Positions 28,841-37,098 of a DNA stretch of 41,981 bases are shown here, piece by piece. Source of the stretch: Alphaproteobacteria bacterium. Lineage in GTDB: Bacteria; Pseudomonadota; Alphaproteobacteria; RS24. Numbering within the stretch: the first letter of the stretch is position 1; the number at the start of each line of letters is the position of its first letter. The translations under genes were made by a program, and so were the position numbers. The notes beneath the pieces are model-generated. The model had not been told where the DNA came from. It did not search any database and saw only the letters and a program-made list of their open reading frames with translations. The stretch covers positions 1 to 41,981 of the forward strand of contig JAKMDW010000093.1 of NCBI GenBank assembly GCA_022426245.1, written 5' to 3'.

Positions 28841-28930
28841 ATGCGCTTTTTCATCGCCTTTTTCGTGCTTCTTCTTGCTTTTACAGGCGTTTTTTGGCAT
28901 ATCTCGCTCACTTTTACACGGGGAGGATAA
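28841..28930 (+). CDS. Candidate 29-codon hydrophobic small ORF
   Basis: An ATG at 28841 opens 29 codons ending TAA 28928-28930. The peptide begins [20 protein letters not shown], is basic at the start, hydrophobic through the middle and ends TRGG, like a small single-pass membrane peptide. No ribosome site precedes it, and the pyrimidine-rich DNA would give a hydrophobic peptide by chance. A possible hppA promoter (TTGCTT 28875-28880, N17, CATATC 28898-28903) lies inside it. I treat it as a weak candidate. Confidence 0.2.
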   Translation: MRFFIAFFVLLLAFTGVFWHISLTFTRGG

Positions 28931-28973
28931 CGCGCCGCTTTTCGGCCGTTCCCATAACAAAGAGGATTTACTC

Positions 28974-31085
28974 ATGAGCACATTAATGTGGCTTATCATC
29001 GGGTCAGGTCTGCTCGCCATTGTCTATGGTGTTTGGACGGCTCGAACCATTATGGCGGCCGACGCCGGTAATGAGCGGATGCAGGAAATTGCATCGGCCA
29101 TTCAAGAGGGTGCTGCTGCCTATCTGAACCGCCAATACCGAGCGATTGGTATCGTTGGTGTGGTGATTGCCATTCTGGTTTTCTTCCTCCTCGGCGCGAA
29201 AGTGTCCGCAGGCTTTGTCGTTGGTGCAGCCCTTTCGGGCGCTGCCGGTTATGTCGGCATGCTGGTTTCAGTGCGCGCTAATGTGCGCACCACCCAAGCT
29301 GCGAGCGAAAGCCTCGGCGCCGGCCTGTCAATGGCGTTCCGCTCAGGTGCGGTTACCGGCATGTTGGTTGCTGGTCTGGCGCTGTTGGCGGTTGCCGTTT
29401 ACTTCGCCGTTCTGATTAACGGTTTCGGCCTGTCACCGGATAGTCGTGAAGTTGTTGACGCAATGGTCGCGCTTGGCTTTGGTGCTTCACTGATTTCAAT
29501 CTTCGCCCGTCTCGGCGGCGGTATCTTCACGAAAGGTGCTGACGTTGGCGGCGACCTTGTTGGTAAAGTTGAAGCCGGAATTCCGGAAGATGACCCCCGC
29601 AACCCGGCCACCATCGCTGACAATGTTGGCGATAATGTCGGTGACTGCGCCGGTATGGCGGCTGACTTGTTTGAAACCTATGCGGTGACGATTGTTGCCA
29701 CAATGGTTCTCAGCTCAATCTTCTTCACCGCTGATGCGCTGAGCATGATGATGTATCCGCTGGCCATTGGCGCCACCTGCATCATCACCTCAATCGCCGG
29801 CACATTTTTTGTCCGTTTGGGTGCCAGCCAGTCAATCATGGGCGCGCTGTATAAAGGCTTTATCGCCTCCGCCGTGCTGAGCTTGATTGCGCTTTACTTC
29901 GTCACCGACGCGGTTATCGGCCTGGACACACAGCGTGTTATTGAAGGCCAAGTGTTTAACGGTATGAGCCTGTATCTTTGTGGCGTTCTGGGTCTGGCCA
30001 TTACCGGTCTGATTATCTGGATTACCGAATACTACACAGGTGTAAATTTCCGTCCGGTTAAATCAGTGGCTGCGGCTTCTGAAACCGGTCACGGCACAAA
30101 CGTTATTCAGGGTCTGGCTGTTTCTATGGAAGCAACCGCTCTGCCGGCCATTGTCATTGTTGTCGGTATTCTGGCCACATACAGCCTTGCCGGTCTGTTC
30201 GGCATCGCCATTGCGGTGACCACCATGTTGGCACTGGCCGGTATGGTCGTCGCCCTTGATGCATTCGGTCCGGTAACGGATAATGCCGGTGGCATTGCTG
30301 AAATGGCTGAACTGCCGGAGAGCGTTCGTAACACAACCGACGCGCTCGACGCTGTCGGTAATACGACGAAAGCCGTTACCAAAGGCTACGCTATCGGTTC
30401 TGCCGGTCTGGGTGCGTTGGTATTGTTTGCGGCTTACACGCAAGACTTGCGTTACTTTACCGCCAATGCTGACCAGTATAGCTACTTCGCCGGTGTGACA
30501 CCGGACTTCTCATTGTCCAATCCATATGTTGTGACCGGTCTGTTTATCGGTGGCATGCTGCCATATCTGTTTGGCGCAATGGGCATGATGGCCGTTGGCC
30601 GTGCAGGTGGTGCGATTGTTGAAGAAGTGCGCCGCCAGTTCAAAGAGAAGCCGGGCATTATGAAAGGCACTGAGAAGCCTGATTATACGGCTGCTGTTGA
30701 CCTGCTGACCCGCGCTGCGATTAAGGAAATGATTGTGCCGTCCATGCTGCCGGTTTTGTCTCCGGTCGCTCTGTATCTGATTATTGAGCAAATTGCCGAC
30801 CGTTCAGCCGCTTTCTCTGCGCTGGGTGCGATGCTGCTCGGCGTCATTGTTACCGGCCTGTTTGTTGCGCTGTCTATGACAGCGGGCGGCGGTGCTTGGG
30901 ACAATGCCAAGAAATACATCGAAGATGGCAATCATGGTGGTAAAGGTTCGGAAGCACATAAAGCAGCCGTAACCGGCGACACCGTTGGTGACCCGTATAA
31001 AGATACGGCCGGTCCTGCGGTTAACCCGATGATTAAAATCACCAATATTGTTGCGCTGATGATGCTGGCCGTTCTGGCTCACTAA
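28974..31085 (+). CDS. hppA: Proton-translocating membrane pyrophosphatase
   Basis: HppA couples hydrolysis of pyrophosphate to proton pumping across the inner membrane. The 703-residue protein is almost entirely transmembrane (about 16 helices). It has the pyrophosphate/Mg2+ site [13 protein letters not shown] followed by [18 protein letters not shown], the [16 protein letters not shown] block and the C-terminal [19 protein letters not shown]. In [10 protein letters not shown] the residue after GNTT is Lys, which marks the K+-independent class rather than the K+-dependent Ala type. Start ATG 28974 has AGAGGA upstream. The operon ends at a clear terminator at 31109. Confidence 0.97.
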   Translation: MSTLMWLIIGSGLLAIVYGVWTARTIMAADAGNERMQEIASAIQEGAAAYLNRQYRAIGIVGVVIAILVFFLLGAKVSAGFVVGAALSGAAGYVGMLVSVRANVRTTQAASESLGAGLSMAFRSGAVTGMLVAGLALLAVAVYFAVLINGFGLSPDSREVVDAMVALGFGASLISIFARLGGGIFTKGADVGGDLVGKVEAGIPEDDPRNPATIADNVGDNVGDCAGMAADLFETYAVTIVATMVLSSIFFTADALSMMMYPLAIGATCIITSIAGTFFVRLGASQSIMGALYKGFIASAVLSLIALYFVTDAVIGLDTQRVIEGQVFNGMSLYLCGVLGLAITGLIIWITEYYTGVNFRPVKSVAAASETGHGTNVIQGLAVSMEATALPAIVIVVGILATYSLAGLFGIAIAVTTMLALAGMVVALDAFGPVTDNAGGIAEMAELPESVRNTTDALDAVGNTTKAVTKGYAIGSAGLGALVLFAAYTQDLRYFTANADQYSYFAGVTPDFSLSNPYVVTGLFIGGMLPYLFGAMGMMAVGRAGGAIVEEVRRQFKEKPGIMKGTEKPDYTAAVDLLTRAAIKEMIVPSMLPVLSPVALYLIIEQIADRSAAFSALGAMLLGVIVTGLFVALSMTAGGGAWDNAKKYIEDGNHGGKGSEAHKAAVTGDTVGDPYKDTAGPAVNPMIKITNIVALMMLAVLAH

Positions 31086-31108
31086 GCCCAATAAATTACG
31101 ATTTGCAG

Positions 31109-31141
31109 CCCCGGCATGGCGACATGTCGGGGTTTCTTTTT
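31109..31141 (+). terminator. Rho-independent terminator after hppA
   Basis: CCCCGGCATG (31109-31118), a four-base loop and CATGTCGGGG (31123-31132) form a ten-pair stem with one G-U, followed by TTTCTTTTT (31133-31141). This is a textbook intrinsic terminator 24 bases after the hppA stop. Confidence 0.9.
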
Positions 31142-31194
31142 GCCGCATCTATGGTTAGGCTGAGGGTCGCTAATAACAAAAACAGGAGCGCGTT

Positions 31195-31731
31195 ATGAAA
31201 ACCTATTTTGATGTCGTCGCGCAGACACGTGTTCTGGCGGCCAGTTTTGTCCTCACATTCCTCTTTGTTGGTTTTATATTTCCAATGCTTGCGGGTGATA
31301 TTGAAAGCTTGGACACAAGAACAAACGGGTATGATTTTGCCGAAGTCATGACTGCAATGGCGGGCTATGGCGAGGCGGGCCGGTTGCGCTATGCGCTGAT
31401 CAGCCCAACGCTGGATACATTGTTTCCAATTTGTTATGCGAGCTTTTACGCTGGCATTATTTATCGCTTTGCGCCGCATGAGCGGCTGAAATTACTGGCT
31501 TATGTGCCGTTGATTGGCGGGTTGATTGACCTTGGCGAAAACGCCCAAGTGACAACCATGCTGCTGCAATATCCTGATATATCGGAAGCGCAGGTCGCGG
31601 TGGCCAATCGGTTTACCCTGACCAAATTCGCTTTTACGAATACATCCATGTGGTTGGCTTTGGCCGCCGGTGGTTGGGAAGCTTTGGCTTCGAAAAATGG
31701 AAGTCGCGTTAAGCTAAAACTCGGTCGGTGA
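31195..31731 (+). CDS. Hypothetical four-helix membrane protein
   Basis: Unrecognised. The 178-residue protein has about four hydrophobic segments: residues 14-33 (LAASFVLTFLFVGFIFPML), a middle helix beginning LDTLFPICYASFYAGIIYRF, then LLAYVPLIGGLIDLGENAQ and a late MWLALAAGGWEAL. The motif LIDLGEN, with acidic residues at a helix end, recurs in small uncharacterised membrane protein families. An AGGAGCG ribosome site precedes ATG 31195. Its last 18 bases overlap the 3' end of the convergent bamE-like gene. It lies just after the hppA terminator, so it has its own promoter. Function unknown. Confidence 0.8.
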   Translation: MKTYFDVVAQTRVLAASFVLTFLFVGFIFPMLAGDIESLDTRTNGYDFAEVMTAMAGYGEAGRLRYALISPTLDTLFPICYASFYAGIIYRFAPHERLKLLAYVPLIGGLIDLGENAQVTTMLLQYPDISEAQVAVANRFTLTKFAFTNTSMWLALAAGGWEALASKNGSRVKLKLGR

Positions 31732-32211
31732 CCCGTCGCCAAACCGTCCGACATTGCCGAAGATTTGTTGCAGGGCACTTAGCTCAGAGCCTTGCGTTTG
31801 GGTGGTGCGGGCAACGATTGGAATGATAATGCCGTCTTCCAGCCCATAAATCGCAATATCACTGACGGTTTTGTTTTTGTCGAAATAGACAGCCAGCACT
31901 TTGCGCTCAACTTCTTCCGGCGCGCGATAACTCTCGGTTACAAAGCGGCTGTAGATATAATAATAAGACTCGGTTTTGATCTTGTTCACGGTTGTTGGTG
32001 AACCGAAAATATCACGCACCGCGGTTTGCGTGGTGGTGCCTTTCTTGATGTTCTCAACCGAGCGGTCATCGAAAAAATAACCGCGATTATCAATCACCGG
32101 CGCGCAGGCCATAATCGAGGCAGCAAGCAAACTCGCGCCGAAAATTTGCCCGCGACGTTTGACCGCCTGTTGAACAAGCTCATCTTTTGTTTTTTGAAGA
32201 AATCGCATCAT
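31714..32211 (-). CDS. bamE: BamE-like outer-membrane assembly lipoprotein
   Basis: BamE is a small lipoprotein of the BAM complex, which inserts beta-barrel proteins into the outer membrane. The 165-residue protein has a hydrophobic signal ending SLLAASIMAC with lipid-modified Cys36. The SmpA/OmlA domain follows: VENIKKGTTTQTAVRDIFGSP, then YYYIYSRFVTESYRAPEE and VLAVYFDKNKTVSDIAIYG. The C-terminal tail is an alphaproteobacteria-type extension. It is divergent from the bc1 chaperone gene, as in many alphaproteobacteria, and its 3' end overlaps the upstream plus-strand gene by 18 bases. Confidence 0.9.
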   Translation of the reverse strand: MMRFLQKTKDELVQQAVKRRGQIFGASLLAASIMACAPVIDNRGYFFDDRSVENIKKGTTTQTAVRDIFGSPTTVNKIKTESYYYIYSRFVTESYRAPEEVERKVLAVYFDKNKTVSDIAIYGLEDGIIIPIVARTTQTQGSELSALQQIFGNVGRFGDGSPTEF

Positions 32212-32298
32212 TGATTACCTAACGTGAATAGCCTAGATGGGTAAACAATCGCGCGCCGAGAGGCAACCAAAATTTCTGTCGGATATCGGAGAAAGCAA

Positions 32299-32847
32299 AT
32301 GGGACTACTCGATTTTTTGTCACTGAACAAATCAGCCCCTGATTTGACCCCCGCCTATACGGCGATTATGGCGCTGGCGCGCCAGCCCGACCATTATGGT
32401 GATGGCGGTGTGCCGGATAGTTTTGATGGGCGTTTTGATATGTTGGCGGCGCATGTGCATGTGGTGTTGCGCCGTCTGCGCAGTGAGGGTGTCGCGCGCG
32501 ATGATATCGGGCAGGCTTTGTTCGATATATTTTTCCGCGATATGGATCAAGCCATGCGCGAGGCCGGCGTCGGTGATTTAGGCGTCGGCAAGAAAATTCG
32601 CAAAATGGCACAAGCCTATTATGGCCGGGCTGCCGCTTATGATGAAGCCCTTGGTAAAGCGGCGCCCGTCAAAGCAGACGTCAAAACCAAAACCGCCTTG
32701 GCCGAGGTTTTACAGCGCAATCTTTATCCCGATGCGCCAGAGGCGGCTGATGATAAAAAACTGAAAGCGCTTGCGTCCTATTTGCTCACGCTTGAAAATG
32801 ACTTGGCGGGCGTCACGCTGGATAATATTCTGGCCGGAAAGTTTTGA
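32299..32847 (+). CDS. Ubiquinol-cytochrome c chaperone (CBP3/UQCC1 family)
   Basis: A 182-residue helical protein homologous to mitochondrial Cbp3/UQCC1, which assists cytochrome b assembly into the bc1 complex. Conserved pieces are HYGDGGVPDSFDGRFDMLAA, VVLRRLRSEG, ALFDIFFRDMDQAMREAGVG and VGKKIRKMAQAYYGRAAAYD. The pairing of this gene with a divergent bamE-like gene and a following DUF177 gene is a standard alphaproteobacterial layout. A GGAGAAAG ribosome site precedes ATG 32299. Confidence 0.92.
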   Translation: MGLLDFLSLNKSAPDLTPAYTAIMALARQPDHYGDGGVPDSFDGRFDMLAAHVHVVLRRLRSEGVARDDIGQALFDIFFRDMDQAMREAGVGDLGVGKKIRKMAQAYYGRAAAYDEALGKAAPVKADVKTKTALAEVLQRNLYPDAPEAADDKKLKALASYLLTLENDLAGVTLDNILAGKF

Positions 32848-32856
32848 GGCACGGTG

Positions 32857-33438
32857 ATGAGTGAAGATGAAGCAATCTCTGCGCCCTTTGGGGAAGCAGA
32901 AATGAGCCTTCTGGTGCTGCATGACGAAGTGCCGCCAAACGGGCGCGAAATTGAACATGTCGCTAATGACGATGTTTTGGCTGCATTGGCCAAGCGTTTT
33001 AAGGTGGAGGAAGTGGCCGATTTAATTTTTGAAGCGCTGCTGACGCCATTGGCCAGCGACTGCCTGCAAGTCAGCGGCAAGGTGCGTGGCAAGGTGCGCC
33101 AGCTTTGTGGCGTGACCCTGGACCCGCTATGGACGCAGATCAATATTGATTTCTCAACTGAGTTCCAGCCGCAGGAATTGGTCGCCAAATATGTCGTGCC
33201 GGAGGATGATTTCGATACCGAGCTGCCGGAAGCCATGCAAAACGGGCAAGCCGATATTGGTGAAATGGTGACGCAAGTATTTGCCATGGAAATTCCCGCA
33301 TACCCGCGCGCTGAGGATGCTGAATTTGTCGGCTACGGGCAAAGTGAAGCGGAAAGAGAAGCCGAAGATGCAAAGCAATCGCCTTTTGCCGCCTTATCCG
33401 CGCTCAAAGCCTCAAATGATACTTCTGACGAGACTTGA
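32857..33438 (+). CDS. DUF177 (YceD-family) protein
   Basis: A 193-residue acidic protein of the YceD/DUF177 family, which in plants and bacteria is linked to 23S rRNA accumulation or ribosome assembly. The core ASDCLQVSGKVRGKVRQLCG and LVAKYVVPEDDFDTELPE fit the family. The two-Cys motif in the core (SDC and LCG) is conserved in many members. ATG 32857 is preferred over the adjacent GTG. In gammaproteobacteria rpmF follows this gene; here no L32 gene is present before plsX. Confidence 0.88.
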   Translation: MSEDEAISAPFGEAEMSLLVLHDEVPPNGREIEHVANDDVLAALAKRFKVEEVADLIFEALLTPLASDCLQVSGKVRGKVRQLCGVTLDPLWTQINIDFSTEFQPQELVAKYVVPEDDFDTELPEAMQNGQADIGEMVTQVFAMEIPAYPRAEDAEFVGYGQSEAEREAEDAKQSPFAALSALKASNDTSDET

Positions 33439-33463
33439 TAAAAACCTCAAACTGGCGCATATA
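33435..33463 (+). promoter_or_regulatory. Candidate plsX promoter
   Basis: TTGATA (33435-33440), a 17-base spacer and CATATA (33458-33463) form a reasonable sigma-70-type promoter at the end of the DUF177 gene. A perfect TATAAT occurs downstream (33480-33485) but lacks a matching -35. The first start codon of plsX is at 33508. Confidence 0.4.
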
Positions 33464-33507
33464 GTGCGGCGTTTTGGGCTATAATGTAGCTGTAGTGAGG
33501 GGACGTT

Positions 33508-34551
33508 GTGAGCAATACAGTGATTGCGATTGATGCCATGGGCGGCGATTATGGCCCGGCTGTTACCATAGCCGGATTGGCGCGCACGCGAAGCGCGCGT
33601 CCGGAGGTCAGTTTTTTGCTCTTTGGCAATGAAGACCAGATAAACGCTGAACTGCAAAAGCACGCAGCGCTGGCTGCGGTTTCGACCGTCACGCATTGCG
33701 ATGTTGATGTGCCGATGGACGCAAAGCCCAGTGTTGCCTTACGCAAAGGGCGTAAGACCTCCGGCATGTGGCGCGCCATTCAGGCGGTTAAAGAGGGCGA
33801 CGCAAAGGCCTGTGTGTCGGCCGGCAATACCGGCGCATTAATGGCCATGTCAAAAATTATTCTGCGCACACCGCCGGGGATTGAACGCCCGGCCATTGCC
33901 GCTATCTGGCCGACCATTCGCGGCGAAAGCGTTGTGCTTGATGTGGGGGCCAATATTGGCGGCACGGCATCGCAATATGTTCAGTTCGCTGCTATGGGCG
34001 CTGCCTATGCGCGCACGGTTTTTGGCCTGAAGAAACCTCAAATCGGCATATTGAATATCGGCACCGAAGAAATGAAGGGTACCGACGCGGTTAAAGAGGC
34101 CGCCGAATTGCTTGAGCGTTCCGAGTTGAACTTTAAGGGTTTTGTCGAAGGCGATGGTATTGGCCGCGGCGATGTTGATGTCGTGGTGACCGATGGCTTT
34201 ACCGGCAATATCGCGCTAAAAACGGCTGAGGGTACAGCGCGGCAAATGGCCGAGTATTTACGCCAAGCCATGAGCAGTTCGCTGATGAGCAAAATTGGCT
34301 ATCTTTTTGCGCGCGGCGGCTTTGCGGCTTTGCGCGCACGCATGGATCCGAACAGCTCAAATGGCGGTATGTTTTTGGGGTTGAACGGCGTTGTTGTTAA
34401 AAGTCATGGTGGGGCGGACGTCGCCGGTTTTGCCACTGCCGTGGAAGTAGCGATTGAAGCGGCGGAAGCCGACATGTTGGGTGAGATTTCACGGCGCATT
34501 GAAAAGATACAGGCATTGCTTGATGACGCATGGGCGGAGTCGCTCGATTGA
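33508..34551 (+). CDS. plsX: Phosphate acyltransferase PlsX
   Basis: PlsX converts acyl-ACP to acyl-phosphate, the acyl donor for PlsY in phospholipid synthesis. The 347-residue protein begins [20 protein letters not shown] and has the family blocks [58 protein letters not shown] and [17 protein letters not shown]. The start is GTG 33508 behind GAGGGGACG. The plsX-fabH pair is conserved and links membrane lipid and fatty acid synthesis. Confidence 0.96.
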   Translation: MSNTVIAIDAMGGDYGPAVTIAGLARTRSARPEVSFLLFGNEDQINAELQKHAALAAVSTVTHCDVDVPMDAKPSVALRKGRKTSGMWRAIQAVKEGDAKACVSAGNTGALMAMSKIILRTPPGIERPAIAAIWPTIRGESVVLDVGANIGGTASQYVQFAAMGAAYARTVFGLKKPQIGILNIGTEEMKGTDAVKEAAELLERSELNFKGFVEGDGIGRGDVDVVVTDGFTGNIALKTAEGTARQMAEYLRQAMSSSLMSKIGYLFARGGFAALRARMDPNSSNGGMFLGLNGVVVKSHGGADVAGFATAVEVAIEAAEADMLGEISRRIEKIQALLDDAWAESLD

Positions 34552-34554
34552 TAA

Positions 34555-34580
34555 ACATCACGCATTTGCGATGTAAGGAG
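34555..34580 (+). promoter_or_regulatory. Hairpin abutting the fabH Shine-Dalgarno
   Basis: ACAT (34555-34558) and CGC (34561-34563) can pair with GCG (34568-34570) and ATGT (34571-34574), leaving a two-base bulge. The stem ends directly at AAGGAG (34575-34580), the fabH ribosome site. It might tune fabH translation relative to plsX; this is inference from sequence only. Confidence 0.3.
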
Positions 34581-34590
34581 AATGGCATTG

Positions 34591-35565
34591 ATGTCCCGAA
34601 AAGCAAAAATAACAGGCATAGGCAGTTACCTTCCGGCTGAAATCATCAGCAATAATGAATTGTCAAAAACCCTCGACACCAGCGATGAGTGGATTACCAC
34701 GCGCTCGGGTATTAAACAGCGCCACCGTGCCGCAGAGGGGGAGGCGACCAGCGATATTGCCTTACAAGCGGCGCAGGCCGCGCTCAGCGATGCCGGCATC
34801 ACGGCGCAAGATATTGATCTGATTATCGTCTCGACCACGACGCCGGACTTGACCTTTCCCGCCACCGCCGCGCTGGTGCAGAAGAAGCTCGGCATTAATC
34901 ATGGCGCAGCTTTCGATGTTCAGGCCGTCTGCTCAGGCTTTGTCTATGGGCTGAGTGTCGCCTCGGCTATGGTTGAAACCGGACAGGCGCAGCGCGTCTT
35001 GCTCATCGGTGCGGAGACCATGACGCGCTTGCTCGATTGGGAAGATAGGACAACGGCGGTTTTGTTTGGCGATGGCGGTGGGGCCGTGGTGCTTGAGGCA
35101 ACAGAGATAACGACGCCCGACGCGCCGCATATTGTCGGCTCCTATTTACGCTCCGATGGCAATCTGACCGATTTGCTTTATGTCGATGGCGGCCCATCCA
35201 CGACCGGCACGACCGGTAAACTGCGTATGCAGGGGCGCGAAGTCTATCGCCATGCAGTCGGCAATATCGCTGAGGCGATAGAAAGCCTGCTGCAAAAGCA
35301 TAACTTGACCGTCGATGATATTGATTGGTTTGTGCCGCATCAGGCCAATAAGCGCATTATTGATGGCGTCGCTAAAAAGATTGGCTTACCGGTTGAGAAG
35401 ACGGTTGTTACCGTGCAAGAACACGCCAATACATCGGCGGCATCGATACCGTTGGCCTTGCATGATTTGGTGAAAAGCGGCCGCGTGGCGTCTGGGGATG
35501 TGTTGATGCTCGAAGCCATGGGCGGGGGCTTGACCTGGGGCGCCAATCTGGTCATTTGGGCATAA
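34591..35565 (+). CDS. fabH: Beta-ketoacyl-ACP synthase III
   Basis: FabH starts fatty acid chains by condensing acetyl-CoA with malonyl-ACP. The 324-residue protein has catalytic Cys114 in AFDVQAVCSGFVYGL, then His in DWFVPHQANKRIID and Asn in VQEHANTSAASIP. I choose ATG 34591 because AAGGAG (34575-34580) is ten bases upstream; the ATG at 34582 would be only one base from it. It is followed by ihfA after 77 bases. Confidence 0.96.
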   Translation: MSRKAKITGIGSYLPAEIISNNELSKTLDTSDEWITTRSGIKQRHRAAEGEATSDIALQAAQAALSDAGITAQDIDLIIVSTTTPDLTFPATAALVQKKLGINHGAAFDVQAVCSGFVYGLSVASAMVETGQAQRVLLIGAETMTRLLDWEDRTTAVLFGDGGGAVVLEATEITTPDAPHIVGSYLRSDGNLTDLLYVDGGPSTTGTTGKLRMQGREVYRHAVGNIAEAIESLLQKHNLTVDDIDWFVPHQANKRIIDGVAKKIGLPVEKTVVTVQEHANTSAASIPLALHDLVKSGRVASGDVLMLEAMGGGLTWGANLVIWA

Positions 35566-35574
35566 ATCACTCAT

Positions 35575-35589
35575 TTAATTAAGTTTTAA
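35575..35589. promoter_or_regulatory. TTAA-N7-TTAA motif, possible CtrA site
   Basis: TTAA (35575-35578), seven bases, TTAA (35586-35589), upstream of ihfA. This matches the Caulobacter CtrA full-site pattern. An 8-base match is expected about once per tens of kilobases by chance, so support is weak. Confidence 0.25.
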
Positions 35590-35642
35590 GGTTGCACCGC
35601 CATTTTGCCTTGTGCTTAACTTTCGCATGAGGAGATTGTGAG

Positions 35643-35948
35643 ATGGTGGGCAAGACAGTAACGCGTTCAGATTTGAGCGAAATTGTTTACAATGCGGTGG
35701 GTTTATCGCGAAACGAGTCGGCGCAAATCGTTGAAACCGTTTTAGACGAAATTTCCGATGCCCTCATTCGGGGTGAAGATGTCAAACTTTCTTCTTTCGG
35801 CTCCTTTTTGGTGCGCCATAAAAACGGTCGCATGGGGCGCAACCCTAAAACCGGCGAAGAGGTTCCAATTGATCCGCGCCGCGTTCTCAGTTTTCGGGCC
35901 AGCCATGTCCTCAAAGAAAAAATCAATAAAATGTCCGGACTCGGCTAA
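35643..35948 (+). CDS. ihfA: Integration host factor subunit alpha
   Basis: IhfA pairs with IhfB to bend DNA at specific sites in replication, recombination and transcription. The 101-residue protein has the HU/IHF fold: [41 protein letters not shown], then the arm [20 protein letters not shown], with the intercalating Pro. The alpha subunit is preferred over HU or IhfB because of the GEEVPI and the linked MerR gene. It ends nine bases before the MerR-family gene. Confidence 0.95.
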   Translation: MVGKTVTRSDLSEIVYNAVGLSRNESAQIVETVLDEISDALIRGEDVKLSSFGSFLVRHKNGRMGRNPKTGEEVPIDPRRVLSFRASHVLKEKINKMSGLG

Positions 35949-35957
35949 AATCATTAC

Positions 35958-36356
35958 ATGAGCTCGGGTAAATCAGACAGTGCCTTTCGCACCATAAGCG
36001 AGGTAGCAGAGGCGCTTGCGGTGAAGCCACATGTGCTGCGCTTTTGGGAAAGCAAGTTTGACGAGATCCAACCGGTCAAACGCGCAGCGGGGCGGCGCTA
36101 TTATCGTCCCGAGGATGTTGCGCTGATTGCCGGTATCAAACATTTGCTGCACGAGCAGGGCATGACGATTAAGGGCGTGCAGAAGCACCTGAAGGAAAAT
36201 AGTGTCAGCGACGTGCGCGGCTTGGCGGCGGGCGAAAAACCAAAAGGCGGTAATGGTGCGCTCAATGAGATCGGTCTCAATCGCCGCAGTAAGCTGGAAG
36301 CGGCGCGGCAAAACTTGCTGCAGGCCCGCATTTTGCTGACCGGCGAAGATAATTAG
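35958..36356 (+). CDS. MerR-family transcriptional regulator
   Basis: A 132-residue DNA-binding protein. The winged-helix part is at the N-terminus: [40 protein letters not shown] and [19 protein letters not shown]. This is followed by [13 protein letters not shown] and a dimerising helical tail. No metal-binding cysteines are seen, so it is not a metal sensor of the MerR or SoxR type. The ihfA-merR pair followed by tRNA-Pro is a conserved alphaproteobacterial neighbourhood; the regulon is not known. Confidence 0.92.
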   Translation: MSSGKSDSAFRTISEVAEALAVKPHVLRFWESKFDEIQPVKRAAGRRYYRPEDVALIAGIKHLLHEQGMTIKGVQKHLKENSVSDVRGLAAGEKPKGGNGALNEIGLNRRSKLEAARQNLLQARILLTGEDN

Positions 36357-36378
36357 AAGTCGTTTTGCCCGTCTGGCT

Positions 36379-36414
36379 TTTTTAGCGGAAACTTTCTAAG
36401 ACACGGGCAGTCGG
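36379..36414 (+). repeat. 36-bp direct repeat, copy 1
   Basis: The 36 bases here are identical to 36527-36562, 148 bases downstream, and include TTTTTAGCGGAAACTTTCTA, which carries the spacer and -10 of the tRNA-Pro promoter. The next bases (CGCTTAGCGC) resemble the start of the tRNA (AGCGTAGCGC in copy 2), but no tRNA follows here. The -35 position reads CTGGCT, poorer than copy 2. Confidence 0.9.
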
Positions 36415-36526
36415 CGCTTAGCGCGATAAAAGGGCTTGGCGCGCCGAGCGCGCCTTAACCCCGCCTTTCGCCAGCGAAATCCCCGCAAGGGCTGAAGTCG
36501 GCAGTTAGAACAACCCATCTCTTGCC
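36415..36526 (+). other. 112-base segment between the two repeat copies
   Basis: No gene is seen. It contains a near-palindrome around CTTGGCGCGCCGAG (about 36435-36448) with further GCGCGCC. The segment may be a remnant of a duplicated tRNA unit or a short transcript driven by copy 1; the sequence does not decide. Confidence 0.35.
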
Positions 36527-36549
36527 TTTTTAGCGGAAACTTTCTAAGA
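36521..36549 (+). promoter_or_regulatory. tRNA-Pro promoter
   Basis: CTTGCC (36521-36526), a 17-base spacer and CTAAGA (36544-36549) sit just before the tRNA. They match the alphaproteobacterial housekeeping pattern (CTTGAC, then a CTANA-type -10) at five of six positions in the -35. Transcription would start a few bases before the mature 5' end. Confidence 0.55.
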
Positions 36550-36562
36550 CACGGGCAGTCGG
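36527..36562 (+). repeat. 36-bp direct repeat, copy 2
   Basis: Second copy of the repeat at 36379-36414. It ends three bases inside the tRNA-Pro gene, so the duplicated unit covers promoter, leader and the first tRNA bases. Confidence 0.9.
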
Positions 36563-36636
36563 AGCGTAGCGCAGCCCGGTAGCGCACTTGTCTGGGGGAC
36601 AAGGGGTCGTGGGTTCGAATCCCGCCGCTCCGACCA
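36560..36636 (+). tRNA. tRNA-Pro (anticodon GGG)
   Basis: A 77-base tRNA with encoded CCA. The acceptor stem CGGAGCG (36560-36566) pairs perfectly with CGCTCCG (36626-36632), followed by ACCA. The anticodon arm CTTGT / ACAAG encloses CTGGGGG, giving anticodon GGG. The T arm contains GGGTTCGAATCCC. A GGG proline tRNA after ihfA-merR is a conserved alphaproteobacterial position and a known type of integration site, though no integrase or attachment repeat is seen here. Confidence 0.97.
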
Positions 36637-36656
36637 TTTATTGACTGGAGAAGAAC

Positions 36657-36737
36657 ATGTCTGCCATTTTGCCCATCGTTATTTTTATCGTCGTCATTAT
36701 CGCACTGAACATTTTTCAGTTCGGGCGTGCAGATTAA
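36657..36737 (+). CDS. 26-codon single-pass membrane smORF
   Basis: ATG 36657 opens a 26-residue frame ending TAA 36735-36737. It starts MSAILPIVIFIVVIIALNIF and ends QFGRAD. TGGAG (36646-36650) lies seven bases upstream. The peptide is a single membrane helix of about 18 residues with a short polar C-terminus. It begins 20 bases after tRNA-Pro. Similar tiny ILPI...GR-D type proteins occur behind tRNA-Pro in other alphaproteobacteria as far as I recall, which I cannot verify here. Function unknown. Confidence 0.6.
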   Translation: MSAILPIVIFIVVIIALNIFQFGRAD

Positions 36738-36816
36738 AGCCAAGCCATCAGCCGACCGTCTCGTCTCGACGGCTTTACGCCGAAAAACCGCCTCGTTTGT
36801 ACAAGGCAAAGCGTGC

Positions 36817-37098
36817 TCACCCGTCTGGTGAGCGAGTGTCTTTCGTGTCCGGTCGTTGCATCCAATAGATGATGGCGGCGGCGGGAACGACCCAAGCGAC
36901 ACCGGTAATCAAATAATAGAAGAACTCGATAATGCCGTTTTCCGGCACGCTGGAGGTCACGGCGACGGTCATCACAATCATCGCGTAAAACACGATCAGG
37001 GCGAGCATCAGCACCAGCCCGATGAGCTTGCGAATGCGTATCGGCAACCACGGTTTATTGAAGGGCTTCTCGGATTTCGGTTCTGATGCGTTTGACAT
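36817..37098 (-). CDS. DUF2842 membrane protein
   Basis: A 93-residue protein with two membrane helices. The first begins IGLVLMLALIVFYAMIVMTV; the second is FFYYLITGVAWVVPAAAIIY, followed by the characteristic WMQRPD near the end. Those features define the alphaproteobacterial DUF2842 family, of unknown function. I use ATG 37098, since the longer frame runs back into the opposite-strand ctaA region. A GCTCACC/GGTGAGC hairpin (36815-36833) overlaps its stop. It is divergent from ctaA. Confidence 0.85.
   Translation of the reverse strand: MSNASEPKSEKPFNKPWLPIRIRKLIGLVLMLALIVFYAMIVMTVAVTSSVPENGIIEFFYYLITGVAWVVPAAAIIYWMQRPDTKDTRSPDG

Noticed and set aside
36560-36737. Genomic island at tRNA-Pro
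   Set aside because: No integrase, no attachment repeat of the tRNA 3' end and no foreign gene follow; the downstream genes are core (DUF2842, ctaA).
36396-36902. Minus-strand 168-codon frame
   Set aside because: Its SGGIRTHDPLSPRQVRYRAA segment is the antisense translation of tRNA-Pro, a well-known false protein. The frame also runs across both direct repeats and the smORF.
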